A DNA stretch of 64,000 bases from Psettodes erumei (GCA_016785225.1 JAFBJZ010000882.1:809765-873764); one strand, 5' to 3'; shown: positions 1 through 14,660, counted from the stretch's first letter. The notes: generated by a model from the letters alone, not told the origin. Made by a program: numbers and translations.

Positions 1-129
1 GTTCTGTAATTCCTGTCATATGGTCCGTCTCATTTTCCCCTGTTGTTCCCATGATATTTTATTTTTTTTGGTAAGTCACTTTTTTTGCTGAAAGTTAAAA
101 AAATGAGAATTGTTGATACGTCTCTCATA

Positions 130-265
130 TTTGTATGGTTCTGGTTCTGATTCTGGTCCTTCATGCTAAGCTCAGATAAATGGCTGCTGGCTCCAGCTAC
201 ATATTAACCGTGCAGAATTGAGCGGGATCTTAGAGCATATTACCCCAAATGTTTAACCTTTTTTT
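130..265 (+). repeat. Teleost interspersed repeat remnant (GCTAAGCT... family)
   Basis: The words CTTCATGCTAAGCTCAGATAA, GGCTGCTGGCTCCAGC, ACATATTAACCGTGCAGA and CCCCAAATGTTTAACC occur in the order I recall for a very common percomorph repeat (GTCTTTATGCTAAGC... GGCTGCTGGCTCCAGCTTC... AACCGTACAGACATGAGAG...). Divergence is substantial. A reverse-orientation relative lies at about 57660-57790. I cannot give the library name. Confidence 0.5.
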
Positions 266-3200
266 TTTTAGCTGAACTGCACTGAAGGGTGAAGTGTGAT
301 GTTATATTTAGTCATAATGTGTGACTGAGCAAGACCGAGTTCATTAGAGAACTGATTTAACACATCTGCGCCGTGCTTAACAACACTGTCTGGTCCCTTC
401 ATTAAAAGCCCTTAACTCTCACATGTCCTTGGTTCGCCTGGGAATTAACTCACAGACTTACAAAGACAAAAACCCACAGTGGGTCCCAGAGGACACCGGG
501 ACCAGCAGGTCAGACGGTCCTCCACGAGCTCCACTCACAGAGCTGTTTGTGCTACCGAGCTTCAGTTCACACAGCAAGCCACGCTCAGGTTGTGGTGACA
601 GGCAACCAGGGGAGCGGCGGTGGGGACGACTCTCACTCCGGATGTATTTTTAGTCAGGAACATATAACACGCATGTTGTTTTCCCTCCTTCGTCTGAAGT
701 ACTGTCTGATTTTAATCAGAGGCTGGTTCGCCGCTTGGATCCGACAGTCATCAGCTCCCATTAAGAAAAAAAGGAAGACAGAAGAAGAGTGTTGAATATG
801 TTCTGTTGCTAGGAAACTGAAACATCATTATGACAACGCTGTGTTTCAACATATTCTGTATATAGAGTGTGAGGGCTTATATTCATTTCATTACATTTAA
901 TTATATGAGAATGGTCACGGTATAATTACTCCAAATTGCACACATTTTTGTTTTATTGTGTAATGATTCAATTGATTACTGCCGTGCACCATGGCAAATT
1001 TAGAGCAATAAAAACTTGCAAATCGGTCACTGATCACCAACAAATATTGTTGAATCAATGTTTTTTTTATCCCAGTTAGACTTGTTGGCCAAGTTTGAAT
1101 CTCCTACACAGCCCACACTTCATCCCCTCTCCGTTAATATTTGCTTTGAAGTTGTCGTCTGTACAGCCTCCGTATACTTGCGCCACGTGCAGTCTCTTTA
1201 TTTCGAAAATATAAACGTTACCATTCATTTTCGCCACCCACATCGACAAAACATGTTTTTCATCTGAACAGGACTCAGTGGCTCCCGTCTCAGCCCCCTC
1301 CAAGATGCCTGCCCTATTGTCAAGTGATATATAAATATATGATGTACTGCCTACGTTCATTATTACTTGTTCCATTATATGGGCATATGAGCAAACACGC
1401 AAGCAGAAAGACTGCGTGAAGAACATGTTGGAAAAGAAATAGAAAGAATGTGACTGTGGTTTAATAGGAAGCCTGACTGTGATTGTGACTGTCATAGTGT
1501 CAGTGCAGGTAATAATATTTTTGATTAAGCACAGATTAGAAACACAATGTGAAGAGAAAGAAAGCGCAATAGACTTTCTTCTGAAAAGAGGACACTGTAA
1601 GATTTCCCCTTTCAAATTCAGAGACATTTACGCTGCTCGAATCCATGGGACTTCAAGGCTTCCCAGACAACTGCGCGTTCTTTTGTCCTGCTGCGTCCAT
1701 GCCTCTCCTCGAGCTCTGTTGGTTTTAAGGACGGAGTTCACCACATCTGTCAGAAAGCAGCAAGGCTCACTATCTCTTAATTATCTTCCTTTAACGATTC
1801 AAATTGCTGCGGATTGACAGTGCCCAGACGTAGCCGGAATGATGAATGGCCTGCCCTGCCTCCGCATTACCTCGTCATTTACGCGCGGGAACAGATGGCC
1901 GTAGTCATATATGGTTCTTTTCGCCAGGTTATAGTGAAGAACGCACTGAGCTTGGAATCGAGGATGATGGGCCATGTATTTCCTGTACATTCCACTTCAT
2001 GAACCTTGCCTGGAGATATGAGCTTCTGAGAGCATCAGCATTACCACTGGGGATGATCTAAAGTCCTCCTGCAGCTTGGAAATAATGGATTTACTGTACT
2101 TGATACATTTATCTGATTAGATATGCAAAGCGTGTAATCATATTGCACATTCTATTGCACTCGCTCCAGCGATTATCGCAACGCTCCGCTCTGCTTCTGG
2201 ACTTGTCAAAGGAAACCTTTTCCTTAAGTGTCTGGAGGTTTCACGGCTGGTTGGAGTCATCCATGCACTTCCACTCCCGCTCCTGACGTCCATCTGGTGC
2301 CTCCCGGTGTGAGAGCTGTGGGCGTGGAGGAGCTCTGCAGGTGCCAGTTTAGACAAATCACGGCAGATAGCCATTAGAGTCACTCGCCTGCTTGTTCGAC
2401 GGGGGCACGATGGGACGGCCCGTGCTGACACGTTGCTGACACGTGGCCCGGCGTTCAGTTTGTTTGGGGACACACGCGGGCGTGCAGTCTCACACACTCA
2501 CACCTAGCGCTTTTCACCTCCACTGAAATCATATGAAATTTTCAAATCCATCCTACGCTGCTGAAACTGATTTGTTGTTGCCCAGTTGCTGGGGTTGTTG
2601 CTTTGGTAAGACAGCTGGCATGAAAACACAAAGGAATCAATCACAGTTTCCAGGTGATTAAAAGACAAAAGAGCTCTATTCCTGGAAAGCCATGTAAATC
2701 ATGGCAGCACACCTGTTTGTTGCTATGGAGACTCAATAATGACTCACAATTTAAAGATATAAACATATGGGGCTACTTTTATGCAGCTCTATGTTGTTGG
2801 CTTCGACTTCGAGATGACACACTATTCTTTTATTGTTACATATTCTATCTTTTCCCATTTTCTTCTTGCATGATGCTTTAAAAGCTGAACGAATATAGCT
2901 AGTCGAAAAAATATGTTGCTGGAAATATCAAATTGCATTGTTTCGAAGCAGACAGCAGAGAATACAATCAGGCCACTGAAGCAGACCCATAAGGTTAAAA
3001 AAAAATAAAATTTGATTTCATGAATGAGAGAGGAGACAGTTGGAGTGAGTAAAAGGTCAGAAAGAGACACAAAGACGAATCAGCTTGAGATGGCAAAAGG
3101 AAAGACTTCATTCGCCCGGAGCAGAGAAACCAAAACAAAGCGGACCTTTGTGAGTTGAGTTGCCTGTGAGTCTGTCGTTAGGAAATCTTTGGAAGAAGCA

Positions 3201-5168
3201 TTTTGGGATTAATATTATAGACTGTATTTGCACACCTGGCTTTTGCGATTGTTTTCTGTGAAATTCACAGGATTGGTCTCAAGTTGCAGTTTGACATTGG
3301 TCTTTCAGTAAATTCGTACTGAAATCTTGTATGATAATAGTTCACTGTCAGCATCCAGTCGGTTAATATACCGGAGCAGAGAACTGAAAGGGTTTCTGAG
3401 GACGAGCTGCGTGCTGTGAGATTGAGGGTCAAAACGGATGGCAAATAGTGTGAAGCGGTAATGAAATGAAAGGTGGTGATTGCCGGTTGAAAGGAGGGAG
3501 GTGTGTCATTAAGATGAAACGTGAACATAAAGATTTTCAGAATGATGGGCAGGAAGTGTAAAGAGGTGGGGGGAAAAAAACACGTCACTTGTTATATATT
3601 TTCAAAAGAAGAAACCTATCTGAATCATATTGTCAAACCTGACAAAATGAAACCCTTTCAAATGAACCAAATAAATCAGCAGTAGAGCACAACAATATGT
3701 CCACCCAGAGGCTTTCATTTGCCTGAATTCAATTCTTGAAATCAGCTTTGTATTTTGAAGCATAGGAAAAAAAATGAGGCGGTGTTGCAGGATTAGTCCT
3801 TTGAACACAGCAGACATTTCTTTTCACATGTTTCCAAATAGGGTTAAGCTGTCTAAGGCAGCTCATTGAAATGCTTTATATTCCCACTGATGTGAACCAC
3901 ATATCCACCTCTACAATGGACGTGTGGTGTTTCTCAAGTCATACTTTATCACTGACAGACCAGACATCATTTACTTAACAAAAGCCTTCATGAAGAAAAA
4001 ACCAGGAGAATACAAAACGCATTGCAGTTTTGATAATGAAAACTGTTAGTGCAAACAAGAAGTTTCCAGAGGCACTATTTAAATTTTCAAATATTTCACA
4101 GGACTAATGAAAAGGACTAATAGCAATATTAACTCATCACAAAGCCAGGACAGACAACCTTCAAACAAATCAATTAAAGGGATACGCTTAACATGTCCCC
4201 AAGAAACCTTGAAGGCACTGAATTTAACTGAGAGAAATTCAAATTTTTCCCCATTAATACCACAAGTGCCTGGAAGCATCCTCCATAATTTTGCACAAAT
4301 TCATGAAGTATACAGAACAATGTTTGCAAGCTAAATTACAAAAAAAAAAAGCATGGTTTTAAAATATTTTCAGCATACAATGTTTTGATGGCCGGAAAAG
4401 CATCGGATTACGTTTAACAAGTCTCAGGCTGTGATTGGAAATCGTACGTAATCACATCATGTAATTGGTCAGAAGTACTTTTTTATACGTGTGGTCTCCA
4501 TACATTTTAGATTAACTTCATCACATGCATTGGTTCTACATGAAAAGGATGTTCTAGTTGTGAAATTGCATGAAGTTGGGGAAAGTGTGATAAACAGGCC
4601 AAACCAGAGAAAGTTCGAGTGATCGTGGAGGCTGACTTTAAACCGCAGCCAAGCTCTGTGACTCTGGATCCTGCAATTTCCATAATGCAGCTCAATATCA
4701 TCCTCAGTAGAGAAGCCACCCGACTTCATTTGAACTCCGTGCTGCTAGTGGAGGCTGTGTGTCATACATCTGTTACAGACTGTGTAGTAATGCATGGGTT
4801 GGCCCTTTAATATATTCACTGAGACATCTCCAACCTTATTAAATGATGCGGAGAGTAAATCCCTAGTAAGTGGTAAAAAAAGGCCTCTTGGTACTGGAGA
4901 ATATTCACTTAGCCTTGCAGGAAATGTGATGACAGCAGTAATTGAAGAATAGCACGAGACAAACCATGTTCTCTGTGTGGAGAATAAAAAACAATATACA
5001 GAATATTGAGTGGAGTCATTTGACCTCTATTCTATTATTTATCAGTCAGTGGCTTTTAAACCTGTCCATGTTGGATAAGAAATGATGCTAATAAAACTTC
5101 TGGTCGCATGTTCCACCCTTACAGTATCTCTTCTCTGTCCCTCGGAGAATTTAAATGTCAGCTGGTTT

Positions 5169-5228
5169 GTGTGAACTCCATTTTCTCCTCTAAAAGGCCT
5201 AGTTCACACCTCCGGCCGCTCCCGGAGG
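5169..5228. repeat. Two adjoining small inverted repeats
   Basis: GTGTGAACT at 5169-5177 pairs with AGTTCACAC at 5201-5209. Directly after it, CCTCCGG at 5209-5215 pairs with CCGGAGG at 5222-5228 across a six-base loop. Both stems are perfect but short. Function unknown. Confidence 0.5.
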
Positions 5229-6569
5229 CATCAGTTTAAATCTCACACAGCGAGACGGGACAGAGAGGAAACAAGCGAGGAAGGCTGATGCTGCTTCATG
5301 CAGACTGAGAAGGAAGACCGGCGATCGGAGGGGACTTAACTGTTAAGATGGAGAGATGAATGAAGGAAGCAAAATAAAACTATTTTAAGTAACATATCAA
5401 GAAGAAATACAGTCAGCGATAGGTTTTAGTCTGAACTCTTCAAAGGCAGAACTTTTCTATCTTACTTGGCAGTGTCTATGATAGAGCACGTATACTGAGG
5501 GAAATGAGATGTCATGTTTTTATGACTTTTTTCATTGCCGGTCCTAAATATAATTTTATACACAGTTCCTTGTTTCCCCCGCACAACCTCGGAACCACTC
5601 CTCGAGTTTAATAGAAACTTATGTAGGTCTTGACGATCGGCTGCACACAAGAGGTACGTAAAGATGGAGCCATCTGTGAGTATGATGGAGTTTTAAAAAC
5701 CTGATTCCAAAATGTGTTGAATATCCAGTCAATAATAAAATCACAACCTTATTACTAAGATGTCAATTTTTCCCGCTTATTTCTTTGAAATCTCAGGCAG
5801 TTCACACTGAGTTTTTTATTCCGGTTACGGTGAAGTGTATTCACGAGGTTCAAGGTGATACACGCAGCATAATACACACCTAAGATCGTGACTTCATTCA
5901 AAGCGTGTTGAGCTAACAGATTTTTCTTTGACTTCCAGTGAAGCCTCTCTGCTGTTGTCTGTCAATGAGCACATTAAAAATGAAAAAAAAAGCAAAAATT
6001 GTAAGTAGTAAACACGCAATGAATTTGCATTTGGATTGCCAAGGGCAGGGAAATGCTGAGGGCTATGATCAAAAGCAGAAAATGAATGCAAGTTCTTCAA
6101 CACACCTATTGGTCACCGCGCTGCAGAGAGGCTTTGAAATACAAACCAGCGACCGTATCACTAATGAGGCTTGTCTAGCTCGCAAACATAACAAGGGGTT
6201 TTTGCGGACGATGAAAAGACAAAAGAGAGGGACAGAAATGGAGCGCTTTCCTTTGTTCTTCCTGCACTGGCTCCACTTCTTCTCCCATGGGAGCAGGAGA
6301 GTTTGCGGGCAGACGGGCCCCAGGGAGCGTCTCTGGGGCTGCTGGACCACATGATGGCCTCAAGGAGTGAAAAGTGACTTTCAAGACGATGAGGTAGAAT
6401 AGCAAACGGCAGTATCAGTCTGCACTGCACTGCTATCCCCTAGAGGTGGCGCATTTGAAAGCAGAACAATGGCTAAATGTTATTCTTGGATTGATACATA
6501 TTATGGATGTTGTGGAATCTGTAGAAGTCACCTTGGACTATTTCAGTACCAGTACAAGGACGATTTTTT

Positions 6570-6730
6570 GGAGGTGATTTTTCTATTGAATTTAGCTCTA
6601 TTATTTTAGCTCAATTTTTAGTTAGATTTCAGCTTGTTTTCTATTTTAAACTTGATTTTGACTTTGATTTTAACTTGATTTTAGATATTTAGATCTTCAG
6701 TTGTGGCTTTTTTGCTTTTACTGCCATTTA
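6570..6730. repeat. Low-complexity TTTTAGCTC/TTGATTTTGA-rich stretch
   Basis: Repeated variants of GATTTTAGCT, TTTAGCTC and CTTGATTTTGAC fill this stretch. It looks like a decayed simple or interspersed repeat. No coding content. Confidence 0.4.
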
Positions 6731-8419
6731 AGCTTACTTAGGTATTAACATTTATGCTTGTCTGTTTGTTTATCATTTTCATTGCAATCATTTATGCCAC
6801 CCAGAAATGATCTTGTCATTTTAATCATAGCTTTTGCAGACCTCTAACTTAAATTTAGAGATAAATATATTGCTATCTTACATTTAGTGTTTTAATTATC
6901 AAAATATTTGGCACATTTTCAAGCCTCTTGTGTTTATCTGTCAAGGTCACTGAAACAAGTTGAGAAGCATAAACCTTTTGCAGCTGGGTGCCACTGCCAG
7001 ATAAAAACAAAGAGTCCCAGTGGCTCAGTTTGCAATTGCCTGTGAAAGTAGAAAAAGTCCAAGTCAAACGGGAAGAATAACTCCTCATTTGCTGAGTGTT
7101 ACTGTGTGTATTTTGATTCAAAATGTCACACTGCCCCTGGCTGCCAGCATCCCATTTCGTTCACCGCGCTGCATGTGGTCACAGGAGTGGCTTCAGGGAC
7201 AAGCTATAATAGCGTGAGAGTAAAGAACTATATAAATTGCGTTATACATGCATCAGCACATGGTGCTGGTGCTTTTAAGCCCTTTGATGGGATGTTTCAA
7301 GGTTAAGTTTGGCAGAAATCCAGCTCTGATGTCTGACGATGCTTTCCTAAAGCTCTGTTAAGGTGAAGATGGGTATTAGAGGCAAACGGACACGTATATT
7401 TCCTCTCAGCAAGCATTTAGGTGACTGTGATCATCCATCATTACTTTCTATGTAGATATGGGATATTTTTTTCTTGGTCTGGTGATGGCAAAGACCACGG
7501 AGACACTGACAGACTTACAAGAGGTCCGAGCTGTTCCCTATTACTATCTCTGCCAAGGAGGAAATGTTTGTTTGCAGTTCTGTTTGTTTGTTCTTTCGCA
7601 AGACATCCGAGGTCGACAGATTGCAGTGACATTCCTTATGAACAAATGACTGCAGCATGCTCCATAAGCTCACTAAGGCAGACGGGTCTTCTCCTATTTG
7701 TATTAGAGAAAATGTAAGGAATATTTTTTTTCCTTATTTGTTGTCTCTGTTTCCCCTTTACACTGTGATTTCCTTGTATTTCCCACAATGATTTTCAGGT
7801 CGAGTCAAGCTGTTCTAGTCCCTTTCTGGTGGCAGTGTTATGGAGAGACAAAAAAAAATGGACTCATATTTCATCATGATGATTGATGCATTGCATCATG
7901 GTTGATTGAGTCTCTGACATTAAAACTCGTAAACGTTACAGCAGGGACTTAAGTGGGATTTTTATGGGACTATGGTATGTGGCACTAGACTACTTTTGGT
8001 GGAAGCTCTGCGTGTGCGCGAATCAGATTCAGCTCACACATGATACAAACTGCCAAAGCCGGTGAGATGCCAAGCCCCCACTGAGCTCAGAATTACTTGT
8101 GGTCGGAAACCAGACCTCTAAAAATGCTTTTAGTGGAGAAACATCATGACAGTGCTAACGGCGCAGCAGGCCTCATAAATGAGATCTCACTCAGAGTCTG
8201 TGATGTCATGAACGCCATTAGCTCCTGCAGAACAGAGGTGCTGCTGCCATTCAGGCCTTTTGTACCTTGACTCCGACATTACTGTTCTTGTTTTCATCTT
8301 ACAGATTTGAACCCATTTGCACATCTGCTGTCCTTTGCCCTGCTCTGATGGCGATATAATGAAGGTATTATTCCTGTGGAGTGCTCCTGAAGTGATCCAG
8401 ACACAAAAAAGAGCCCCAT

Positions 8420-8650
8420 TGGAAAGTGCATTTACTCAAGTATACTTTGCTTTAATACAATTCTGAATTAATTGTACTTTGTTCAGATTTTTCAACTTAA
8501 GGGCGCTTTATATATTTACTCTCCACATTAATTGACAGCTAGCTGTATTAACCAGTTAGTGAAGATTAAGATTTTTGACCTCACATGAGCATTATATACA
8601 ATGCATTATTATACATCAAAATAAACCTCTTAACAGTAAATATACTGTAT
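8420..8650 (+). repeat. Teleost interspersed repeat remnant (TTACTCAAGTA... family)
   Basis: The order CATTTACTCAAGTATACTTT, TTAATACAATTCTGA, TTGTACTTTG, TTTACTCTCCACATTA, TTGACAGCTAGCTGTA, GAAGATTAAGATTTTTGA, AATGCATTATTATA follows a repeat that I recall as abundant in acanthomorph genomes. The copy is old and indel-rich. Confidence 0.55.
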
Positions 8651-11600
8651 GTAGACAATTTTTGGTATTTTGTAATAACATTTTTCTTCTTCAATAAATG
8701 AAGAGCGCCAAAAAGACTTCACATCTCTGCAGGTGCTTCACAGTTTTGATTGCCAAGACTGTGAGAAATGTGAAAAGGACAAAAACTGATTCATTTGTGA
8801 CCAATCCAGCTGGACCAGCTGTGTCTCTTCTATGGCCTTTTTTTGGAGGCTGATGCATCTCAGGATCAAGCGTGTTTTGAAACCGCAAATGTTTTCGTGC
8901 TGTCGGTCCTGTTATAGCACTAAAGACAATAATATACAGATGAAACACTGCATCATTGAGCTGTGAGTGTTATCCATCATATTAAGAAAGAAAATTCACC
9001 ATGAAACAACAAAAATCAACCAATGAATACAAAGTACTTAACGAACGGCCGTTTTTAACAACTCCCTGAAAATAAATGTGTCAGCAATAAAATAAGAGCT
9101 CCAAAAGTTCTGAACAGTGACTTTGCCATGCCTTAGTAAAGGCTGTTAGGAGCAGATTCATTCTGGATGAATGAATAAGTGACTGAAGAGCGATACTAAC
9201 CCTTGATCCATAAAGTGCTTTGCATTAAAAATGAATTGTATTTACAGTAGGTAATTCTATCAGCCCAGGTCTCTCTAAAGTATCACTTAAGAACAAAAAT
9301 ATACCACAGACCCATGTGGCTGCTGATGATATACTAGAACTTAACAGTTTTATGTCAGAGTGCACGCCTATCCCAACCTATTACTGCTACGGAAAACAGA
9401 CATGCGGCAAGGAGAGTTCAGATCCCTCACCTGGGAAGCTTGAATGACCTTAGAAGTGGACGGCCAGTCCCTCTGCACCTATAAAAAGATTTCTTTGAGG
9501 CTACACTTGTTTGGTTGCGATAGCAGCAAGGGGCGGGGGGGGGGGTCGCAGCTGTGAGCCCCGACTCTGCACGCTCTAACGGGGGGGTCAGGCAGCAGCC
9601 GCAGAATCCATTAGCACATTACACGGCCCTCTCAGCCAGGAAACGAGGAAAAGCCATTGAACATCCCATTTCACTCTGCCACACAGATTAGAGTGGTCCT
9701 AATGCAGCTCCAATACGGTATGCTCCTCATGAGAGGGACAGGAGGAGAAAGGAACAAGAGGGTGGCAGCAAGAGTGAGCGAGTGAATGAGGGAGTGAGTG
9801 AATGAATGAGGGGGAGGAAAGCAAAGGAAATGTGAGGGAAGAGGAATGAGGGGAGTAAATGAAGTGTGCGCCACTGATGATCATTCCCTTTGATGGTGTA
9901 TCGGTGGAGCATCCAATAGACCGCACATTCATTAGGTACGGAGAACAGAGGGAAGGTTCCCTCAATATGCCGGATGAAAGCAGACCCCAAAAGTTAACGA
10001 TAACAAAACCTAAAGCAGAACATATCGCCGGTGAGCTTGCTTTATCAGCACAAGAGTGCAACTCCAAAAGTGTCAGTCTTGTCTTTTTATTCATAGACCC
10101 TCCGATAGCAAGTCTGCGGAGGAGAAAGTAAAGGTACAGCTCCCCATGGGAAAACTGTGTTGAGCATGTCCCCTGTATGCTTAAGTTGAATGGCAGGGCA
10201 TATTTCAAATCCCTCCAGTACTGTTTTTTTTTTCTGTCATTGCTTGTGGGTTTCTGGGACAGTACAAATGTACCAAACATGTATTCATGCATTTGCTGTG
10301 AATGATGAATTGTCCAACTCTCCTGGTTCAAGGATTTTGGAAAAAGCTCCATGCTAAAGGAGAGGCCTCTAAATGACTGAAGGGCTTCATTCACTTGTCA
10401 TAAACCACATATCACTGCTGCCATCACGGACTTATTCCTTCTCTGGTCTTCTGGGCTCTGTTTGTCCTTTGATTTGTTTTCCTTTCACACACTGTAATGA
10501 ACATTTGTGGGAATACATAAAAGGCTTGATATTATCATGCCAAGGATAATGCAAACTGCCTTGGAGGCAAATGAAAGCAATCCATTCAATAAACTTTTTT
10601 TCTATTTTTTTTTTTTCCAATCTGTGTATGTGCACGCGGGTGCATGTGTGCCCACCAATGGTTTGTCAAAGAATAGGCTCACAAAAGCTTTCACAATTGT
10701 GTGCCTCCTTTATAATTTGCTCAAAATCATTAAAACAATATCACTTGCTCTTCCTGCTTCTCGTTTGGCACTCAAATCAGATGATGCTGATGGAGGGAGT
10801 GGGGTGGGGGCCAGAAAGACTGGTGGAGGCACCAAGACAGCCCATCTCATTTGCATTTATTTTTGAGAAGCATTATAAGAAGGGGGAGAATGAAACAATT
10901 GAAAGCAGCAGAAGGGAGGGGTCTGGGTGTACAGCGATTCATTAAAAATGATTTGTAAGCTTAGTTGAAAGTCCCTGCTATCTGCACCTGCAGACCTGAA
11001 ATGCCTTGTCCGATAGATCCACAGATGGACAAAAAGATAGACAGGGAAGCACCAACAATCTATAATCATTTTTGATATACAGCAGCTTGTCCATGATATA
11101 AAAACCAGGAGTACACGTAGAGTACTCCGTTCTTGGGAGCTGCGCGAGCATGCAACCATCAGACTTGTATTCCCTGACGCTCTGCCCAGCCTCTCATAAA
11201 TAATCATTTTTGTGACACGCTTAAACAAAAACATGTTAATCAGCATGTTTTTCTTCCTGGCGAGATCCCGCTGTTGAATCGTAGAGGAAACCATATCATG
11301 GCCACAGTGTCACGCCAGTTAATTTTATCCAGGGACACTGTCACAGTCTTTATGCTAATATTCCATTAAATCAATCAGTGTGCTGCAGTACGTGCAAGCA
11401 AAACTGTTGTGAAAATAACCCCAGTAACAGCATGTTGCCATAGTGACTGGCTGGTCTTATGTACTTTGTGGCCACTATTGATATTTTCTAATAATTTCTA
11501 ATTTCTACTTTGTCCGAGCATTAAGAATCAAGCGTTCTGTTGAGGTGGGCTAACTGATGGATTAGCTAATCAGGATTTCTCATCATTTAAATCAATTTAA

Positions 11601-11675
11601 ATTCATCAGTGGTAATTTTACAGTCTTTATTAAATGCCATTTACCATCATCACGACTGCAAACATGTACGATTAA

Positions 11676-11705
11676 TGATGACGATGACGATGACGATGAC
11701 GATGA
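11676..11705. repeat. (GATGAC)n microsatellite
   Basis: About five tandem copies of the hexamer GATGAC, nearly perfect. Confidence 0.85.
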
Positions 11706-11930
11706 ATTTCCTGGCAGATTAGGAATTCCCTAAAAACAATTTAAATAACATTTGACATCATTTAAAAAAATATTAAAGAATGAGCCAGATTTGGGATGAA
11801 AAATCTGGAAAATGAACCATGAGTTTGTATCTTCACAACACCACAGGAAGAGTCAAACACTGTACAAAAAGAAAAGCAAAAAGCAAACTTGCAGAAGGTT
11901 GTTTCTTTCTGTGCATGTGTGTCTATCAGG

Positions 11931-11953
11931 GTGTGTGTGTGTGTGTGTGTGTG
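11931..11953. repeat. (GT)n microsatellite
   Basis: Uninterrupted GT dinucleotides, about 11 copies. Confidence 0.9.
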
Positions 11954-13714
11954 CATGCTTAACCGAGACACGTTGCTCCAGCCTCACCTTCACATCTCCG
12001 ATGCATTTCAAATCCAGCACACAAACAGAAGTTGACATTTTCTCTCCTAAATTTATCTCTCTGCACAGAAGCTCCCACCTCTTGTTCCAGACACAGAACA
12101 CCGGAGGCTCATTCATTCCTGCAGAAGTCTGTCAGTTCCTATAACATGCCCCCCTGTGGTTTAGATGAAATGCCAAGCAATGCCAAAGGTACTGCAGTAA
12201 CAACTCCTTTGTTTTAATCATGGACTTGTCAGATGGAAAAAATTAAAAGGAAAGTTTAAAGGCTCTCTCTGTTACCCTGTGTCCAGCTGGCTGTGCAGGA
12301 CTTTACGGGAAACGATGGAGAGTAAAAATATGTTAGCAGTTTTACAGCGTGAGGCTCATGCACATGACTCTGTAATGATTTCCCGTAGAAGACTGATTTC
12401 CCGCATTATACTCAAAGTTGACAGAGCATCTGCTTGATAGGAAAATAAAATCGGAAGGTAAAATGAGTGGTGTTTCCTATAGGACGGTAGATTATAAACA
12501 CCCAGCAACAAATTTCAGTGTTTTGTCAAATAAAAAAAAGTATCTGCAGTGAAACAGAAGTTTTATTCCTGCAATTATCTTTGATTTATTGCTGGGATTA
12601 CAAATCGTGAAACAGCCCCCTGATTATTTTGCATTCATCTGTTAACACAAGTTTCATGCCAAGGAGCCTGTAATGTTCAATATTTAAAATATGCTGTCAT
12701 CACTGTAGTACACTGAATTGTGCAAGAGTGAAAACTGTAAGAAAAAAGACATCAGCTAATACTATTTCAAGGCATTGATTCCTTATTCGTGTATGTGCCC
12801 TACAACATATAAAATGTGCATTCACAGTAGGAAAAGAATGATGCAGATTCGTTGTGAGGAACGAGGCAAAGACAAAGATGACAAGTGACACCACTGTCAA
12901 GTGAAGGACTTGCATCAGTAGCAGTTCCTCTTAGAAATGTCTGCTTGTAATGAAAAAGCATCACTTAAAGGCAGCCTCTGAAAAGACACTGGGACGCCGG
13001 CAGGAGGGGGAGACAAGAAAACAAAACACATCAAATCCCGGTGCCAAAAATGCTGCCTCCGATAACGTCCCGTTCTAAACGGATTCCAACAGACGCTGTC
13101 AATCTCTTGTCTGCCGCTCAGGGTTTTATGTGCCTTTTACTGGCTGCCGTGGTTTGGTGAACGGCAGCGAGAAAACTTGCATTTACAACCTACATTAAAA
13201 CTGGCGACATACAGCACGAGGAGACAACAAGCTGATTTGGACAGTCAATTTGGTTGACAACGTTGTGCTGTTTTAAAAATAGCCTTACACGTGAAGCCAT
13301 ATAAATGGCTTGGCTTGTTCTGGGCTTATTCATTTAGCCTGTTCAGCTTTTCACAGCATAATGGAGTGGAAATTGCCTCTGCCTGCTCAGGGATGAGGAT
13401 TTTGGAAGGCAGGAGCAGAGTGGGATGGTGTTGACACAAACAAACAAACAGTGTGTTATTTTTGGCCAGTTTTGTCGATATAACTATTGTGCTGATATGG
13501 GAAAATACTAAGTATAACTCTGGTGTCTGAAAAATATGAGGCGCAGACATAAATATCCTAAGCCCAAGTGTTTTTCACACGCAGGGCACAAAAACTGCAC
13601 ATAGGGGTGTAACAGATATAAACAACATACAGTACTGTGTCTATATTAAAAGTTTGACTCATATTTTTGATTAAAAAAATGGAAGCAGCATGTAGTGAGC
13701 TATAAAATTTGCTT

Positions 13715-14030
13715 TGAGCTTAATTCTACTGTCAACATGCTGACATGGTCACAGTGATGATGCTAAGCAGGTAAAACATTTACCATGCTCAGATCTTAGT
13801 TGAGGTTGTTAGCAATCCGTTCAGACCATGAACGAGAATCTTGTGGTAACGTTGGATTAAAAATCAGGAGACTACCAGAATGTCTAGGACTCATTATCTG
13901 TGCTCAGTGAATATCAATACAAAACTTTCACAGCAGTCCATCCCATAGTTGTTGACGTATTTCAGTCTAGACCACCGACAGATTGACACCGCCATCCCAA
14001 GAGCCGCACTGCTGGAATGGCTCAACATCC
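13715..14030 (+). repeat. Teleost interspersed repeat remnant (ACATGCTGACATGGTCAC... family)
   Basis: Segments CAACATGCTGACATGGTCAC, ACCATGCTCAGATCTTAG, CAGCAGTCCATCCCATAGTT, GTATTTCAGTCTAGACCA and GACACCGCCATCCCAAGAGC appear in the order of a familiar fish repeat (ATGCTAACATGGTCACA... AATCCATCCAATAGTTGTTGAGACATTTCA... ACATTGCCATCCCTAGAGCC). The copy is degraded, and the family name is not known to me. Confidence 0.55.
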
Positions 14031-14660
14031 TCCTAATTGTCACAGTTTCAGCCACTGGAGAGAAAATAACATCCTGAAATTGTATTTCTAATGATGTATC
14101 GCCAAAGCAAGCCTTCTCTCGAACTCCATAGTCCGCTTATGGGCAATATTTCATGCCAAAAGCAAGATATTAGCTTCCCTGTTACTGTCATGGTGTGGTA
14201 TTTAGAAGATTTTAATCTTTTAGTGAACACCAGGACCTTTTGTCCAGAGACACTTTGAGGCCGAAACTCCACCGATGACAATGTATCTTAACAACTGGTT
14301 GGAATTCCATGTAGCGTTCAAGCCCTTTTCTCTGGTCTCACCACCTGAAGAGATATTTATCTTTGTGTATGTGTCCAGCAGTTTCGTAAACAACACTGCA
14401 GCCCTAAGGGGCCGGCATGGAGATTTGTTTGTCTATCCTGATCTTTCATATACAATATTAGTCAGGGTGTAATTCACTGCCTGTATGTTGTAAACTCAAG
14501 ATCATTTTAGTGATTATCTATGACATACCTCGAGCGGGGCGCTGCTGGAATTCTGATAACCTCTGACTGTAATTAAACAAGAAAAAAAAACAACACAGAT
14601 GAATTAATCTCCCCCATGACAGGACTAATGCTTTGGCAGCTTTATTAATCAATCTCCATC

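Noticed and set aside
1076..1627. 183-codon minus-strand ORF
   Set aside because: No recognisable domain or composition typical of protein, overlapped by ORFs on the other strand, and no splice or promoter context.
5938..6354. 138-codon plus-strand ORF
   Set aside because: No motif; several frames on both strands are open here, and the sequence resembles non-coding DNA.
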